DNA from: Candidatus Saccharimonadota bacterium | GTDB taxonomy: Bacteria; Patescibacteriota; Saccharimonadia; UBA4664 | Reading direction: 5' to 3' | DNA: 6,613 nt | Assembly (NCBI GenBank): GCA_029288275.1 | Contig: JARIHM010000130.1 | Coordinates: forward strand, 1-6,613 | Shown: one piece after another, positions 1 to 4,448 of the stretch | Layout: every line of letters starts with the position of its first letter | Position numbering within the stretch: position 1 is the first letter of the stretch | Notes under the pieces: model-generated | What the model saw: the letters and a program-made list of their open reading frames with translations, nothing else | Database searches by the model: none | Told to the model about the DNA's origin: nothing | Translations under genes and position numbers: made by a program

Positions 1-202
1 GCGGCAGCCGGACGTTACTGCCTTCAACCAAGTCAAGGGCAATGGCGCCTGGCAGCTCCACCATCAATTGTCGCAGCTGCAAGCCCAAGCCAGCCTGCTC
101 GGCCGCCGGGAGTTCCTCGGCCAGACGCACCAGCGCCGGCCCCATCTCAACAGCCGCCTTCCAACTATACGTATCGCGGTATTCGGTAAGCGAAAGTGCC
201 AT
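1..202 (-). CDS. Four-helix-bundle protein (23S rRNA intervening-sequence family), C-terminus cut by window edge
   Basis: The first 67 residues are visible and the gene runs off the left edge. The ATG follows directly on the lemA stop codon (TAA then ATG, no gap). A strong Shine-Dalgarno GGAGGT sits inside the last lemA codons (218-213), 10 nt before the start, so this is the second gene of a lemA operon and probably translationally coupled. The visible protein matches the N-terminal half of the four-helix-bundle / 23S rRNA intervening-sequence protein family: an early Tyr-Arg-Asp and Trp-Lys-Ala segment (residues 8-17), a helix ending in Leu-Pro (about 32-33), a Gly-Leu-x-x-Gln-Leu-Arg segment (about 42-49), then a ...Leu-Pro-x-x-Ile-Ala-x-x-x-x-Glu-Gly run near 54-64. 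This spacing is typical of the family. The Leu-Pro-Gly-Ala region replaces the more usual Ser-Ile-Pro-Ser-Asn. The molecular role of the family is poorly known. Assignment is from motif memory, not a search. Confidence 0.66.
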   Translation of the reverse strand, partial: MALSLTEYRDTYSWKAAVEMGPALVRLAEELPAAEQAGLGLQLRQLMVELPGAIALDLVEGSNVRLP

Positions 203-757
203 TTAGAACTTTACCTCCACTGGCTTCTCCACCTCGGCCTGGTTCTCTACCTCAAAGAAATCGCGATGCGTAAAGCCCATCATGCCAGCCATCAAGTTCG
301 TGGGAAAAACCTGGAGCTTGATGTTGTAATCGCGCACATTGCCGTTGTAGAAGCGGCGGGCCGCTTGGATTTTATCCTCGGTATCAACGAGCTCGGTCTG
401 CAACTGCTGGAAGCCTTCATTGGCTTTGAGCTCCGGATAGGCCTCACTGACCGCAAAGAGACTCTTGAGCGCACCGGCCAGCTGATTCTCGGCCTCGGCC
501 TTCTGAGCGATACCGGTAGCGCCCATGGCCGCGCTACGCGCCGCACTTACCTGCTCAAATACCTTGGACTCGTGGGTAGCGTAACCCTTCACCGTATTAA
601 CCAGGTTGGGAATCAGGTCGTAGCGCCGCTTGAGTTGGACGTTAATGTCGCTCCAAGCCTCGTCCACCCGCACCCGGCCGCGCACCAGACCATTGTAGGC
701 TGCAATAAGACCTACAATTAAAATCACTAAAATGATGACGATAACCCATGTCAGCAT
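203..757 (-). CDS. lemA: LemA family membrane protein
   Basis: This 184-aa protein has the usual LemA length. A single N-terminal membrane segment (about residues 3-22) precedes a long helical domain carrying the family signature: Tyr-Asn-x-Leu-Val (21-25), Val-Asp-Glu-Ala-Trp-Ser-Asp-Ile (31-38), Gln-Leu-Lys-Arg-Arg-x-Asp-Leu-Ile-Pro-Asn-Leu-Val (41-53) and Val-Lys-Gly-Tyr-Ala-x-His-Glu (56-63). A later Arg-Phe-Tyr-Asn-x-x-Val-Arg-Asp-Tyr-Asn block (135-145) and Phe-Phe-Glu-Val (167-170) are also family features. LemA proteins are anchored with the helical bundle on one face of the membrane; their biochemical role is not settled, although some are found with HtpX-type proteases or TPM-domain proteins. 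Neither partner is visible here; the next gene is a four-helix-bundle protein. The ATG is preceded by AAGGGA (770-765) at 7-nt spacing. The acidic, Val-Glu-rich tail (169-184) is not part of the core. Confidence 0.96.
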   Translation of the reverse strand: MLTWVIVIILVILIVGLIAAYNGLVRGRVRVDEAWSDINVQLKRRYDLIPNLVNTVKGYATHESKVFEQVSAARSAAMGATGIAQKAEAENQLAGALKSLFAVSEAYPELKANEGFQQLQTELVDTEDKIQAARRFYNGNVRDYNIKLQVFPTNLMAGMMGFTHRDFFEVENQAEVEKPVEVKF

Positions 758-780
758 GACCGATTCCCTTGTTTGGGTTT

Positions 781-789
781 AGTATAGCA
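781..789 (-). promoter_or_regulatory. Extended -10 promoter of lemA
   Basis: On the minus strand the sequence TTGCTATACT gives a TGn-TATACT extended -10 element (TG at 789-788, hexamer 786-781). Transcription would start near 774, leaving a leader of about 17 nt that contains the AAGGGA ribosome-binding site. No recognisable -35 hexamer lies 16-18 bp upstream, which is acceptable for extended -10 promoters. It lies downstream of the hairpin ending the Cys-rich pair, so lemA is probably its own transcription unit. Confidence 0.6.
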
Positions 790-820
790 AATCTGACGCT
801 GGGACGGTACGGCCTGGTGG

Positions 821-858
821 CGGTCACCGATGGTGCCCCATTGAACCATCGGTGACCG
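821..858. repeat. Perfect 14-bp inverted repeat (hairpin) between the Cys-rich pair and lemA
   Basis: CGGTCACCGATGGT (821-834) and its exact reverse complement (845-858) flank a 10-nt loop. Each arm also contains a shorter internal palindrome, CGGT-N-ACCG. The hairpin begins 14 nt beyond the stop codon of the second Cys-rich gene and lies about 32 bp upstream of the lemA extended -10 element. There is no T-tract on either strand, so it is not a canonical intrinsic terminator. It may stabilise or end the upstream mRNA, or serve as a protein-binding dyad for lemA. Confidence 0.8.
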
Positions 859-872
859 AAAGCCAATCGGCT

Positions 873-1073
873 CTATTTGGACCTGGGCGTTGAATCGATA
901 GCCGATCGCACCGGTCGACGAGTGCAGTCACAACCCAAGCACGGACAGCGGCAGAGAAAGGCACATCTACAGCTCTCCTGCCGGCGCTTACTTCCTCGCT
1001 TACGACAGCACTGCCATTTGCAAAAGATGCTCTCATGAGGCAAAGCGGTAAGCCCTGATTCAACGCGGATCAA
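873..1073 (-). CDS. Cysteine-rich metallothionein-like small protein, paralogue 2
   Basis: The predicted protein is 66 aa with 10 cysteines if it starts at TTG 1073, or 56 aa from an in-frame TTG at 1043. The 1073 start has GAGAGG seven nt upstream; the 1043 start has AGGG nine nt upstream and gives an N-terminus closer in length to the neighbour's. Cysteines fall at 18, 22, 23, 35, 37, 41, 43, 45, 48 and 50 (long-form numbering). The framework is C-C-R, 10-11 residues, then C-x-C-x3-C-x-C-P-C-x2-C-D-C, and from the first C-x-C onward the spacing is identical to that of the gene just upstream (1089-1241). The two open frames are 15 nt apart on one strand, so they look like a tandem duplication in an operon. 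The conserved framework favours this frame over another open frame across 824-1063. Dense C-x-C motifs suggest metal binding, as in metallothioneins or small zinc proteins. I recognise no named family. It has Phe and Trp, and a basic tail. Confidence 0.62.
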   Translation of the reverse strand: MIRVESGLTALPHESIFCKWQCCRKRGSKRRQESCRCAFLCRCPCLGCDCTRRPVRSAIDSTPRSK

Positions 1074-1088
1074 GAGATGGCCTCTCGG

Positions 1089-1241
1089 TTAGCGACGGTG
1101 TCGAGGGCCCATAAGCCGAGCGGTCACGGCGCCACAATCGCAGTTCTTACAAGGACACGGACACTTAATATTGCACTTGCAGGGTCCGTGCTTATCCGGA
1201 TCTTTACGCCGACAACATTTGATCGGTTTTAGGAGCTTCAT
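1089..1241 (-). CDS. Cysteine-rich metallothionein-like small protein, paralogue 1
   Basis: This 50-aa protein has 9 cysteines (9, 10, 21, 23, 27, 29, 31, 34, 36), no Phe, Trp or Tyr, and many Lys and Arg. Its core reads C-C-R-R, ten residues from Cys10 to Cys21, then C-K-C-x3-C-P-C-P-C-x2-C-D-C. Absence of aromatics, small size and repeated C-x-C are classic metallothionein traits, but I cannot match it to a named bacterial family such as SmtA. It starts at ATG 1241 with GGAG four nt upstream. It follows tRNA-Leu on the same strand and precedes a paralogue with the same Cys spacing. A TATAAT element at 1306-1301 could drive both. A role in binding zinc, copper or another soft metal is inferred from composition; a structural zinc-binding protein or a thiol buffer is also possible. 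Conservation of the framework between the two copies is the main evidence that it is real. Confidence 0.68.
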   Translation of the reverse strand: MKLLKPIKCCRRKDPDKHGPCKCNIKCPCPCKNCDCGAVTARLMGPRHRR

Positions 1242-1300
1242 TATTCTCCAAACCTATGCACTTGTAGAACGAGTCTGCCCCAAACGCAAGCTCAATTTCG

Positions 1301-1306
1301 ATTATA
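1301..1306 (-). promoter_or_regulatory. Candidate -10 element for the Cys-rich gene pair
   Basis: A perfect TATAAT lies on the minus strand 17 nt past the 3' end of tRNA-Leu and about 60 nt before the ATG at 1241. The -35 position would fall on the tRNA 3' end and shows no match to TTGACA. The leader would be about 53 nt. Read-through from the tRNA promoter is an alternative source of the transcript. Confidence 0.4.
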
Positions 1307-1323
1307 AACCGAATAATAAATTC

Positions 1324-1409
1324 TGGTAGGCGGGGCGGGACTCGAACCCGCAAGCCGGTAAGGGCAGCGGATTTTAAGTCCGCCGTGTATACCATTCCAC
1401 CACCCGCCC
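1324..1409 (-). tRNA. trnL-UAA: tRNA-Leu (anticodon UAA)
   Basis: This is an 86-nt class II tRNA. The anticodon stem GCGGA/TCCGC carries the loop CTTAAAA, giving anticodon UAA, which reads UUA (and UUG by wobble) leucine codons. The long variable arm has a GCC/GGC stem, the T arm is GCGGG-TTCGAGT-CCCGC, the D stem is GTG/CAC, the discriminator is A73 as expected for leucine, and CCA is encoded. The acceptor pairs GGGCGGG with CCCGCCT, so the terminal pair is G1-U72, an unusual wobble at the end of the helix. Confidence 0.97.
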
Positions 1410-1420
1410 ATGCCCTTTCA

Positions 1421-1457
1421 GGCACGAGCGCGGTGCCTTAAGAGCACGCTGATTGTA
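1421..1457 (-). promoter_or_regulatory. Candidate promoter and leader of tRNA-Leu
   Basis: TACAAT at 1457-1452 on the minus strand is a good -10 hexamer, 42 nt before the mature tRNA 5' end. No -35 match is seen at 17 bp. The leader contains a small hairpin, GGCAC/GTGCC (1437-1433 with 1425-1421) around a 7-nt loop. The hairpin has no T-tract and so is not a clear terminator for the membrane-protein gene upstream; it could shape processing of the pre-tRNA. Confidence 0.35.
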
Positions 1458-1471
1458 TCAAATTGCCGGGC

Positions 1472-2494
1472 TTAAAGCGATTCCAACTGTGTGGTAGGCG
1501 TAATTGTCGAACTTGCGGGATAGCTGTAGTGCTGCTTGGTAGTAATCGGCTCGTAACTGCTATCCGATTCATCGGGTAGCTGGCTGGTCTGGAATTCACT
1601 GTAGATTGGCAGCTTGGTCTTTTCATCAATGATGTAGTAACCGCTTAGCCCATTCGGCGGGCCAGGGTCAAGAATACGGTCAAATTGGTACTTTTGCATA
1701 TTCAAGCCGCCATTTTGATTGGTGATGCCATCACGCACGGCATAGAAGAACAGGTCGGTACTACCCGGATGGCCGCTGACGCTATTAAGCGTAAAACTAA
1801 TTTTGCGGCCGGTCTGGCCTTTGTAGGTAGCGGTGCCCTCGTCTTTTACCTTAAAGAGCTTGATGTTCGACAAAGCGGTAATCCAGCTCTTCGCCTGGCT
1901 GGCGCTATAGCCAACCGGGATGATACCGTCACTCAGCTTGCCGTACCGCTCGTAAGCGTCATATGTGCAAGCCGTGAAAGCCTGGTCAGCAGCTATGGGT
2001 TTGGGCGTAGATGCCAGCTGCTGCTGGGCCTGTGTAGCATCATTGAGGAGCAAGTACTCGCCCAAGCGGTACGTCTGCCCCTTTACGCAGCGCCCCACGC
2101 CATAGCCAATATCATCACTTGTTTCATAGACGGTGCTGTAATCTTTGCTGGTGGCGTTAAATTCGCTTAGGCTGTGGTCCGAACCAGAAATTTTACCAGC
2201 CGCTTGGTCGGCTTTGGAACCGTACGTTACTTCCTCATGCGATAGCTTGACCATGTTCTGAGAAGCTGCATTTTGCAAAGAATCGTACAAGAGCTGCTCG
2301 ACCGGTGATTTCACCGCCGAGAGCTTGAGTACCAGCTGCCCCGCGAGCGGCCAGACAATAAAGAGCAGCACCAGAACGCCACCGATAATGAGCCATCGAC
2401 GGCCCCAGCGCCTTTTGGGCTTTTGCGGCTCTAGAGAGCCATTATCAGATACTGGTGCCGGTATCACTGGCGTAGTTGATTGCTCTGGTGGCAT
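1472..2494 (-). CDS. Single-pass membrane-anchored protein of unknown function
   Basis: This 340-aa protein starts at ATG 2494 with an excellent GGAGGG five to six nt upstream. Residues 1-33 are Pro-rich and end in a basic cluster (Lys-Pro-Lys-Arg-Arg-Trp-Gly-Arg-Arg). A strongly hydrophobic segment (about 34-56) follows, then a soluble domain of about 280 residues. By the positive-inside rule the N-terminus is cytoplasmic and the C-terminal domain faces outward. Two cysteines (136 and 176) could form a disulfide. The domain is rich in Ser, Thr, Tyr and Gln with alternating hydrophobic stretches, which suggests a beta-rich extracytoplasmic fold of LolA/LppX type, but I see no diagnostic motif and do not assign a family. 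The gene begins 24 nt after tRNA-Cys, with a TATTAT directly after the tRNA CCA. It may share the tRNA transcript and be freed by tRNA 3' processing. No intrinsic terminator follows the stop. Confidence 0.85.
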   Translation of the reverse strand: MPPEQSTTPVIPAPVSDNGSLEPQKPKRRWGRRWLIIGGVLVLLFIVWPLAGQLVLKLSAVKSPVEQLLYDSLQNAASQNMVKLSHEEVTYGSKADQAAGKISGSDHSLSEFNATSKDYSTVYETSDDIGYGVGRCVKGQTYRLGEYLLLNDATQAQQQLASTPKPIAADQAFTACTYDAYERYGKLSDGIIPVGYSASQAKSWITALSNIKLFKVKDEGTATYKGQTGRKISFTLNSVSGHPGSTDLFFYAVRDGITNQNGGLNMQKYQFDRILDPGPPNGLSGYYIIDEKTKLPIYSEFQTSQLPDESDSSYEPITTKQHYSYPASSTITPTTQLESL

Positions 2495-2518
2495 GGTTCC
2501 CTCCGAATTGATAATACC

Positions 2519-2592
2519 TGGAGGCGCCTACCGGAATTGAACCGGTGTACGAGGTTTTGCAGACCTCTGCGTAACCACTCCGCCAAGGCGCC
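2519..2592 (-). tRNA. trnC-GCA: tRNA-Cys (anticodon GCA)
   Basis: This is a 74-nt tRNA. Acceptor GGCGCCT pairs with AGGCGCC, the anticodon stem GAGGT/ACCTC carries loop CTGCAAA (anticodon GCA), and the T arm CCGG-TTCAATT-CCGG is intact. The discriminator is U73, the hallmark of bacterial tRNA-Cys and a main identity element for cysteinyl-tRNA synthetase. CCA is encoded. It lies 17 nt after the peptidase stop codon and 24 nt before the membrane-protein ATG, all on one strand. Confidence 0.97.
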
Positions 2593-2609
2593 ATATGCTA
2601 ACCGCTTGA

Positions 2610-3752
2610 TTATAGCGTATCGCTGTCCGGTTCAAAAGGCGTTTTGGCCACCTGGCGCACAAACTCGCTCACAAACCGGTAAAACTGTTCGAGACCCTTG
2701 GCGTCGACCCACTCGTCATTTGAATGGCTGCCAGCACCAATTGGCTGCGTCATAATGAACGGGATACCCAGCCCATTGTAGTACCGCGCGTCCGTACCGC
2801 CATGCGACAAAATCAGCCGCGGCTTGTGACCGGTAATCTTAGTAATCAGGAGCTCAGCCAGGCGCATATACTCATTATCAGGATCATTCTCAAAGGGCAG
2901 GATTTCGCCCTCCAGGCTTGCTGTAATGCCCTGGTAGTGCGTGGCCGACTCCATAAAGAGCTGCTCCACCGCTTGAGGCAATTGGTCGGGCATGACACGC
3001 ACATCAACCTCGGCCCGCGCGTAGTCGGCCACCTGATTGTACACATTGCCGCCCTGGATAATGCCAATATTTATGGTGTTATGAGCATGGTTTGGATCGC
3101 CACAGGGTTCGAGCGGAAAGGCGCCTTGCACCTCCTGCAGATAGGCCATGAGCTGTACCAGGGCGTTCTGCCCGAGCCAAGGACGCGAGCCATGAGCCGC
3201 CAGGCCGCGACTCTCCACGACAAACCGACCTACACCCTTGGCGGCGCGCTCAAGCTCCCAATTAATGCCCGCATCGGGATTAATAAATACATCGGCGCGC
3301 CAACCCTGATGCACAATAGCGCGCACACTGCTATTATCCCGAGCCAGCTCCTCGTCAGACGTAAGCATAATGCCGAGATCATACTGGGACACTGTATCAC
3401 CAAGCTCAAGCAGAAGTTTTAGATATACTGCTACGGCCGGCTTCATATCTAGCACACCGCGGCCATACAGCCGGTCTTTTACGCGGCGCATGGTAAACAG
3501 TTCCGGCGGCCCTGGCACCACGTCAAGGTGAGCCATCAGCATTACTTTAGGATGCTTCGTAGGTTTGGTGGTAAGGATGAGCCCGGGCGTACCATGATGA
3601 TCGAGATCGTGCACCTGTAGCGGCAGATGGCGAGTCTGGTATTTAAACCAGTCCAGAGCCGCCCGATTGGTAGCCGTATCGGTGCCAATCGTAGGAAACG
3701 CAACGAGCTCTTCGAGTAGATCAGTAAGGTCGGTTGATTGATGGCGTTTCAT
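2610..3752 (-). CDS. M20-family metallopeptidase (ArgE/DapE/CPG2-like)
   Basis: This 380-aa protein is full length for the M20 family of two-zinc amino- and carboxypeptidases and deacylases. Visible active-site elements are His75-x-Asp77 (in Ala-His-Leu-Asp-Val-Val-Pro), Asp102 (Gly-Arg-Gly-Val-Leu-Asp-Met-Lys, the bridging ligand), Asp133-Glu134-Glu135 (general base plus metal ligand), Asp160 (in Asn-Pro-Asp-Ala-Gly) and His343 near Asn345 and Glu347 (last metal ligand). His187 in Ala-Ala-His-Gly-Ser-Arg-Pro marks the dimerisation lid domain (about 172-285), whose His typically stabilises the transition state across the dimer. No signal peptide is seen, so it is probably cytoplasmic and acts on peptides or N-acyl amino acids. 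With no arginine or lysine biosynthesis genes nearby, a general peptidase role in salvage is more likely than ArgE or DapE. The start lacks a clear Shine-Dalgarno; no in-frame ATG, GTG or TTG lies between it and the upstream stop. Confidence 0.93.
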   Translation of the reverse strand: MKRHQSTDLTDLLEELVAFPTIGTDTATNRAALDWFKYQTRHLPLQVHDLDHHGTPGLILTTKPTKHPKVMLMAHLDVVPGPPELFTMRRVKDRLYGRGVLDMKPAVAVYLKLLLELGDTVSQYDLGIMLTSDEELARDNSSVRAIVHQGWRADVFINPDAGINWELERAAKGVGRFVVESRGLAAHGSRPWLGQNALVQLMAYLQEVQGAFPLEPCGDPNHAHNTINIGIIQGGNVYNQVADYARAEVDVRVMPDQLPQAVEQLFMESATHYQGITASLEGEILPFENDPDNEYMRLAELLITKITGHKPRLILSHGGTDARYYNGLGIPFIMTQPIGAGSHSNDEWVDAKGLEQFYRFVSEFVRQVAKTPFEPDSDTL

Positions 3753-3778
3753 GCAGACGGTACTAATTTCACGCCTTT

Positions 3779-3807
3779 ATTGTGACATTGTTTGACGATA
3801 AGGTCAA
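3779..3807 (-). promoter_or_regulatory. Sigma70-type promoter of the M20 peptidase gene
   Basis: On the minus strand TTGACC (3807-3802) and CACAAT (3784-3779) are separated by exactly 17 bp. The start point would be near 3772, giving a leader of about 20 nt. The promoter sits between the terminator of the four-Cys operon and the peptidase ATG, so the peptidase is an independent unit. Confidence 0.62.
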
Positions 3808-3868
3808 AGCTCCTTCGAAAGCGCTTCGCATCTACCGATCGGGACACATCTGTTTATGGGTCTGGTAC

Positions 3869-3904
3869 GAAAAAAGCGGCGGAGAATCCAATGATTCTCC
3901 GCCG
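3869..3904 (-). terminator. Intrinsic terminator of the four-Cys gene pair
   Basis: A perfect 12-bp GC-rich stem (3904-3893 with 3888-3877) with a 4-nt loop is followed on the minus strand by C then six T residues (3875-3870). It lies 36 nt past the stop at 3941. The plus-strand side has only GAAAACGC, so termination is directional, for minus-strand transcripts. Confidence 0.9.
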
Positions 3905-3940
3905 AAAACGCTGACAAAAGTCTGCTCCACCGCGGGGGCG

Positions 3941-4120
3941 CTAGCTCTTCTTCTGCTTCTGTAGGCGAGCACAAGGTTGAGCGGCAGCGCAGCCCTCTTT
4001 TGTAGGACACTTGGCTTTGCCCTTAGGATCGGTAGCGCACATGCCTTTTACCGGTTTTACGGGTTGAGTAAGACTATCGCGAGCCGGCTTACGGTCATTA
4101 CGGTAACGCTGCTTAGGCAC
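3941..4120 (-). CDS. Small basic four-cysteine protein, paralogue 2
   Basis: This 59-aa protein starts at GTG 4120, six nt after the stop of the upstream paralogue, with AGGGA three nt before the start (short spacing). An in-frame TAG just upstream fixes the region. It is rich in Lys, Arg, Gln, Pro and Ala. Cysteines are at 28, 38, 44 and 50 (C-x9-C-x5-C-x5-C). It shares with its neighbour the Leu-Thr-Gln near residue 17-19, the first cysteine at residue 28, a Cys-Ala-Arg-Leu motif after the last cysteine, and a Lys/Gln-rich C-terminus. Four cysteines in about 25 residues of a basic protein suggest one bound zinc ion and perhaps nucleic-acid or ribosome contact. No named family is recognised. 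A terminator follows directly, so this is the last gene of a two-gene operon. Confidence 0.68.
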   Translation of the reverse strand: MPKQRYRNDRKPARDSLTQPVKPVKGMCATDPKGKAKCPTKEGCAAAQPCARLQKQKKS

Positions 4121-4126
4121 TGTTCC

Positions 4127-4333
4127 CTACTTACTCTTCTGTTGCTTCTTGAGCTTTTTCTGAGCTACTCTCTGCTTTTGCTCCAAGCGCGCGCAACGCC
4201 GATTGGCACAATGATCAAGCTGCATGCATTTCTTGTTGCTTTTTGAGATACAGGCATGGTTATTACCTTGAGTAAGATCCGATTCAGCAGAACTCTCACG
4301 ATAGCCTTTGCCGGATCTTCGGTGTGACGACAT
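4127..4333 (-). CDS. Small basic four-cysteine protein, paralogue 1
   Basis: This 68-aa, strongly basic protein starts at ATG 4333, with GGGAG three nt upstream. Cysteines are at 28, 36, 42 and 47 (C-x7-C-x5-C-x4-C), ending in Cys-Ala-Arg-Leu, followed by a Lys/Gln-rich helical tail (about 51-68) likely to form a charged helix. The paralogue just downstream keeps the first Cys position, the Leu-Thr-Gln segment and the Cys-Ala-Arg-Leu motif while the rest has diverged, which supports a real, selected protein. A good extended -10 promoter lies 33 bp upstream of the ATG and the pair ends at a strong terminator. A small zinc-binding protein is the natural inference; the target (RNA, DNA or protein) is unknown. 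Overlapping plus-strand open frames have no comparable support. Confidence 0.7.
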   Translation of the reverse strand: MSSHRRSGKGYRESSAESDLTQGNNHACISKSNKKCMQLDHCANRRCARLEQKQRVAQKKLKKQQKSK

Positions 4334-4365
4334 AGACTCCCGCCTATTCCAGTTGACCGCGGATT

Positions 4366-4374
4366 ATTATACCA
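4366..4374 (-). promoter_or_regulatory. Extended -10 promoter of the four-Cys operon
   Basis: The minus strand reads TGGTATAAT: a perfect TATAAT (4371-4366) with the TGn extension (4374-4372). TTGATA upstream is 20 bp away, too far for a standard -35. Transcription would begin near 4359 with a leader of about 26 nt. Confidence 0.72.
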
Positions 4375-4377
4375 TTT

Positions 4378-4406
4378 ATGTTATCTTTGTATATCAAGAT
4401 TAACAT
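4378..4406. repeat. AT-rich imperfect inverted repeat upstream of the four-Cys promoter
   Basis: ATGTTATCTT (4378-4387) and AAGATTAACAT (4396-4406) are inverted copies with a single unpaired base, around an 8-nt AT-rich centre. The repeat fills the -14 to -47 region of the four-Cys promoter, which lacks a good -35. It could be a regulator site, or a weak AT-rich hairpin in the 3' region of the oxidoreductase mRNA, whose stop lies at 4449. Confidence 0.5.
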
Positions 4407-4448
4407 TTATCTGAGAACCCTGCCAACGAGCACAAGAAGAAAGAATAC

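Noticed and set aside
68..721. Long plus-strand open frame (217 codons) opposite lemA
   Set aside because: It is antisense to a textbook LemA protein, has no ribosome-binding site or family features, and is explained by codon bias of the true gene.
824..1063. Minus-strand 79-codon frame overlapping the second Cys-rich gene
   Set aside because: It runs through the 14-bp hairpin and has no recognisable features, while the overlapping frame at 873-1073 reproduces the cysteine spacing of its neighbour.
1204..1425. Minus-strand 73-codon frame covering tRNA-Leu
   Set aside because: It reads through a complete tRNA gene; the real coding frame nearby is the Cys-rich gene at 1089-1241.
1421..1437. 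GGCAC/GTGCC hairpin as a terminator for the 340-aa protein gene
   Set aside because: The stem has only 5 bp and no T-tract, and it lies in the presumed leader of tRNA-Leu.
2724..3422. Plus-strand 232-codon frame opposite the M20 peptidase
   Set aside because: It is a shadow of a gene with all M20 metal ligands intact; no start context or domain supports it.
3819..3826. AAGCGCTT palindrome upstream of the peptidase -35
   Set aside because: Eight bases is too short to separate from chance without comparative data.
3977..4246. Plus-strand 89-codon Leu-rich frame resembling a membrane protein
   Set aside because: The Leu richness is the complement of Lys/Gln codons in the four-Cys genes, which have paralogy, promoter and terminator support on the other strand.
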